The notes below the pieces were generated by a model. The model was given only the letters and a program-made list of their open reading frames with translations, made no database searches and was not told where the DNA came from. Position numbers and translations under genes: made by a program. Of a DNA stretch of 64,000 nucleotides, positions 61,883 through 64,000 are shown in pieces; within the stretch, counting starts at the first letter, position 1; each line of letters starts with the position of its first letter. The stretch covers positions 1 through 64,000 of the forward strand of contig NZ_JAGGOK010000066.1 in assembly GCF_018614615.1 (NCBI RefSeq). Direction: 5' to 3'. The DNA comes from Streptomyces sp. ISL-100. Its GTDB lineage: Bacteria; Actinomycetota; Actinomycetes; Streptomycetales; Streptomycetaceae.

Positions 61883-62316
61883 GTGGGCAGCGATTACGCG
61901 GGGCTTCGCCCCACGCCCCCCACACACGGCGCTCCGCGCCGCCCCCTGCCCCACCCCGCCCACCCACTGGAACGGAGCTGCGAGGCGCAGGTCTCCGATG
62001 AGTGGCAGAACACCGTCGGCACCCACAACTCCGCAGCCGCCAACGGCGCCCAGCCGCCCCGTGGAGACCCGCACATCCGCAGCCCCGCTCCAACGGGCGG
62101 GCGGGGGTGGGGAAGCCCACGGCGCGCAGCGCCGGGAAACCACACCGGCGCGCAGCGCCGGGGGATCCCACCCACCGGCGCGGAGCGCCGACCAGGTGGG
62201 GGGCCGGGGCGAAGCCCCGCCCATCGGTGCCCGCACCCCCGCCACGCCACGCGAAAGACGCACCCGGTGGTGATCGGGTGCGCCCTTCACATCACGAGGC
62301 AACGCCTCGCACCACG
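61883..62316. other. 434-bp gene-free repeat-rich intergenic region
   Basis: Holds GCGGGGCTTCGCCCC-type mini-hairpins and three spaced copies of the palindromic unit GGCGCG(C/G)AGCGCCG at 62121, 62147 and 62177. Frames open across it on both strands only through base bias. It separates convergent transcripts and probably acts as a terminator region. Confidence 0.5.
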
Positions 62317-62577
62317 TCAGCCGCGGTAACGCTCCGGGCCCTCGCCCAGCTCGTCATCAATGTCCAGCATGTCCCGGCCCTGCCCCGGCTCCCGGTCCTC
62401 CCGGGCCCGACGGACCCGCTCCGACGCTTCGTCCTGTATGCCGCCGCCGCGCGAGGGCTGCGAGCGCTGCGGCGGCTGCTGCTGCCCACTCTGCTTGCCC
62501 TGCTTGGCCTGCTTGGCCTGCTTGGCCTGGTCCGCAAGCTCCTGCGCCTTGTCCTTGAACTGGTCCTTGATGCCCAT
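62317..62577 (-). CDS. Small hydrophilic Gln/Lys-rich protein
   Basis: An 86-residue, highly charged protein with no hydrophobic core. The N-terminal helix MGIKDQFKDKAQELADQAKQ is followed by KQAKQGKQSGQQQPPQR and an acidic C-terminus (DMLDIDDELGEGPERYRG). It resembles stress-type or CsbD/antitoxin-like small actinobacterial proteins, but I cannot place it. ATG 62577 has AGGAG 8 nt upstream; GTG 62586 would sit too close to that site. Monocistronic. Confidence 0.65.
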   Translation of the reverse strand: MGIKDQFKDKAQELADQAKQAKQAKQGKQSGQQQPPQRSQPSRGGGIQDEASERVRRAREDREPGQGRDMLDIDDELGEGPERYRG

Positions 62578-62679
62578 GAGGTTCACTCCTGTTGGGGTGT
62601 GACGGGATGGAAGCGGGGTGTAGCGCCCCGCTTACCTCGACCAGACTGACACGACCGGACATTCAACGCATTTCGATCA

Positions 62680-63561
62680 CTAACGCTGCGTACGCGCCTT
62701 CTCGTCCGCCTCGCCCCCCGCCCCCACAAGCCCCTTCGAGACCGCCGCCAGCCGAGGCTCGAACCTCTTCATCTCCCGCTGCCCCACCACCCCGATCAGC
62801 GCCGGCAGATAACCCCGCACGGACTGCATCCCCCGCAGCCACCACTGCGCGTACACATGCGACGAACGCCGCTCGATCCCCGCGACGATCCGGTCCACCG
62901 CCGGACCGAGCGGATACGTCCGGTTCGAAGGCCACGGCAGCCGCTGCCTCAACTCCCGCATCACGTCGTCCTGGTCCGCGCCCCGCACCATGTCCGTGTC
63001 GGTCCACGACAGGTACCCGACCCCGACCCGGACCCCGCGATACCCCACCTCGGCCCGCAGCGAATGCGCGAACGCCTCCACCCCCGACTTCGACGCGCAG
63101 TACGCCGTCATCATCGGCGCCGGCGTGATCGCCGCCAGCGACGCGATCTGGAGGAAGTAACCCCGGCTTTCCATCAGCACCGGCAGGAACGCCCGCCCCG
63201 TCACCGCCCCGCCGATCAGGTTGACCTCGATGACCCGCCGCCAAGCGACCGGATCGGAGTCCACAAACGGCCCACCGGCGGCGACCCCCGCGTTGGCGAC
63301 GACGATGTCGACCTTCCCGAACCGCTCCTTCACCTCCCGCGCGACCTGCGCCATCGCCTCGTGGTCGGTGACATCGGCGTACCACCAGTCCGCCTCGGCA
63401 TGCAGCCGCCCCGCCACCTGCTTCAGTTCGTCCGGCTCCAGCCCGACCAGCGCCACCTTCGCGCCGCGCGCCGACAGTTTCCGCGCCAGCAGCTCGCCGA
63501 CGCCCCGCGCCGCGCCCGTGACGACCGCGACCTGACCCTCCAGGCTCCGCCTGCTGCTCAT
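62680..63561 (-). CDS. Short-chain dehydrogenase/reductase
   Basis: A 293-residue classical SDR. The NAD(P) loop is VVTGAARGVGELLA (about 14-27), followed by VVANAGVA, catalytic Ser in IASLAAITPAP, and YCASK (Tyr/Lys). The C-terminal extension (about 245-293), rich in Arg/Lys and ending DEKARTQR, resembles longer SDRs. The ATG overlaps the stop of the upstream hydrolase gene (ATGA), so the two form an operon and may act on the same substrate. Confidence 0.88.
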   Translation of the reverse strand: MSSRRSLEGQVAVVTGAARGVGELLARKLSARGAKVALVGLEPDELKQVAGRLHAEADWWYADVTDHEAMAQVAREVKERFGKVDIVVANAGVAAGGPFVDSDPVAWRRVIEVNLIGGAVTGRAFLPVLMESRGYFLQIASLAAITPAPMMTAYCASKSGVEAFAHSLRAEVGYRGVRVGVGYLSWTDTDMVRGADQDDVMRELRQRLPWPSNRTYPLGPAVDRIVAGIERRSSHVYAQWWLRGMQSVRGYLPALIGVVGQREMKRFEPRLAAVSKGLVGAGGEADEKARTQR

Positions 63562-64000
63562 ACGGCCTGCTCCTTCTCTTCACTCGAATCGGCCGGGACG
63601 GCCGGGACGGCCGGGACGGCCGGGACGGCCGGGACGGCGACGTACTCACTCACAAGCTCACGAAGCTTCGCCGTGACGACCTCGGGCGCCTCCACCGGCG
63701 TCATGTGCCCGACGCCGGTCAGCTCGGTGAGTCCCAGCGAATGCGGCAGCGCCGCGGCAATCTCGCGGGCGTGCACAGGCGGTGTCAGCCGGTCGGCGGT
63801 CCCCGCGACGACGGCGGTGGGTACGGTCAACTCCCGTACACCCGCGGCCAGATCCAGCTCGCCCAGCACATGCGACCAGGCCACCCGCGCCGCTCGCGGA
63901 CAGGCGTGGACGATACGAGCACACTCCGCCACCCGCTCAGGCGACGCCCCGGGGCCCATGGTCCCGTACTTGAGAATGGCCTTCGACAGCGGCGTGACCG
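63558..64000 (-). CDS. Alpha/beta hydrolase (partial; continues beyond the right edge)
   Basis: The C-terminal 147 residues of an alpha/beta hydrolase, open at position 64000 with VTPLSKAILKYGTMGPG. Visible landmarks are the acidic residue in VVAGTADRLTPPVHAREI and the catalytic His in LTGVGHMTPVEAPE. After the fold ends there are five Val-Pro-Ala repeats and an acidic tail. The nucleophile elbow lies outside the window. It is coupled to the SDR gene downstream. Confidence 0.85.
   Translation of the reverse strand, partial: VTPLSKAILKYGTMGPGASPERVAECARIVHACPRAARVAWSHVLGELDLAAGVRELTVPTAVVAGTADRLTPPVHAREIAAALPHSLGLTELTGVGHMTPVEAPEVVTAKLRELVSEYVAVPAVPAVPAVPAVPADSSEEKEQAV
63591..63635 (-). repeat. 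9-bp tandem repeat encoding (Val-Pro-Ala)5
   Basis: Five perfect copies of GGCCGGGAC (plus strand) within the C-terminus of the hydrolase gene. Slippage would change the tail length without a frameshift. Confidence 0.9.

Overview
The window is a high-GC actinobacterial chromosome segment, almost certainly Streptomyces. The evidence is the strong G/C bias at third codon positions, frequent GTG starts with 4-bp ATGA/GTGA overlaps, and marker genes such as an SsgA-like sporulation protein, an XRE regulator with DUF397 partners, an RpfB-like resuscitation factor, a protein O-mannosyltransferase and a LAXTG sortase substrate. The order (glmU, prs, rplY, pth; ppc, desaturase, TetR; galT-galE-galK; ispE, rsmA, rpfB, tatD; rsmI, pmt; ssgE; nickel/cobalt ECF transporter) is, as I recall it, that of the conserved Streptomyces core around S. 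coelicolor SCO3120-3170. No phage, integrase, transposase, CRISPR array or rRNA was seen.

Layout. 0-2.5 kb: sensor kinase, a broken HTH/LAGLIDADG-like gene and tRNA-Gln. 2.6-6.7 kb: glmU, prs, rplY, pth, with an unusual structured leader and a 20-codon mini-ORF before rplY. 6.7-12.8 kb: two envelope proteins, ppc, and a desaturase-TetR operon. 12.8-16.5 kb: XRE regulator with three tandem DUF397 genes, divergent from a five-gene operon ending in a probable toxin-antitoxin pair. 16.6-20.5 kb: a fully coupled five-gene orphan operon (63-aa peptide, unknown protein, two paralogous ~310-340 aa proteins, serine hydrolase). 20.7-25.8 kb: methyltransferase/MarR pair, a LuxR regulator, and a surface protein with both collagen-like and elastin-like repeats, followed by a DUF4239 membrane protein. 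25.8-30 kb: gal operon and a LuxR regulator with a degenerate receiver. 30-34 kb: two paralogous membrane-anchored beta-propeller proteins with Gly-Tyr-Pro-rich N-termini. 34-39.6 kb: ABC-F ATPase, TetR plus MFS pump, acyltransferase. 39.7-50.6 kb: ispE, rsmA, rpfB, tatD, rsmI, pmt, a transpeptidase, ybaK, and a DMT permease with a compensated frameshift. 50.6-55.1 kb: beta-lactamase-like hydrolase, NikMN/NikQ/NikO transporter under a near-consensus Nur box, ssgE. 55.3-64 kb: MMPL transporter with its TetR, tricorn-type protease whose N-terminus lies in a dispersed repeat, a small hydrophilic protein, an SDR and a partial alpha/beta hydrolase.

The observations I consider most worth following are the collagen/elastin-like protein whose start codon sits on a seven-G tract, the coupled orphan operon at 16.6-20.5 kb, the rplY leader, the DUF6247/RelE-like pair, the repeat-derived N-terminus of the tricorn homologue, and the Nur box. 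All assignments come from reading the sequence; no database search was possible.
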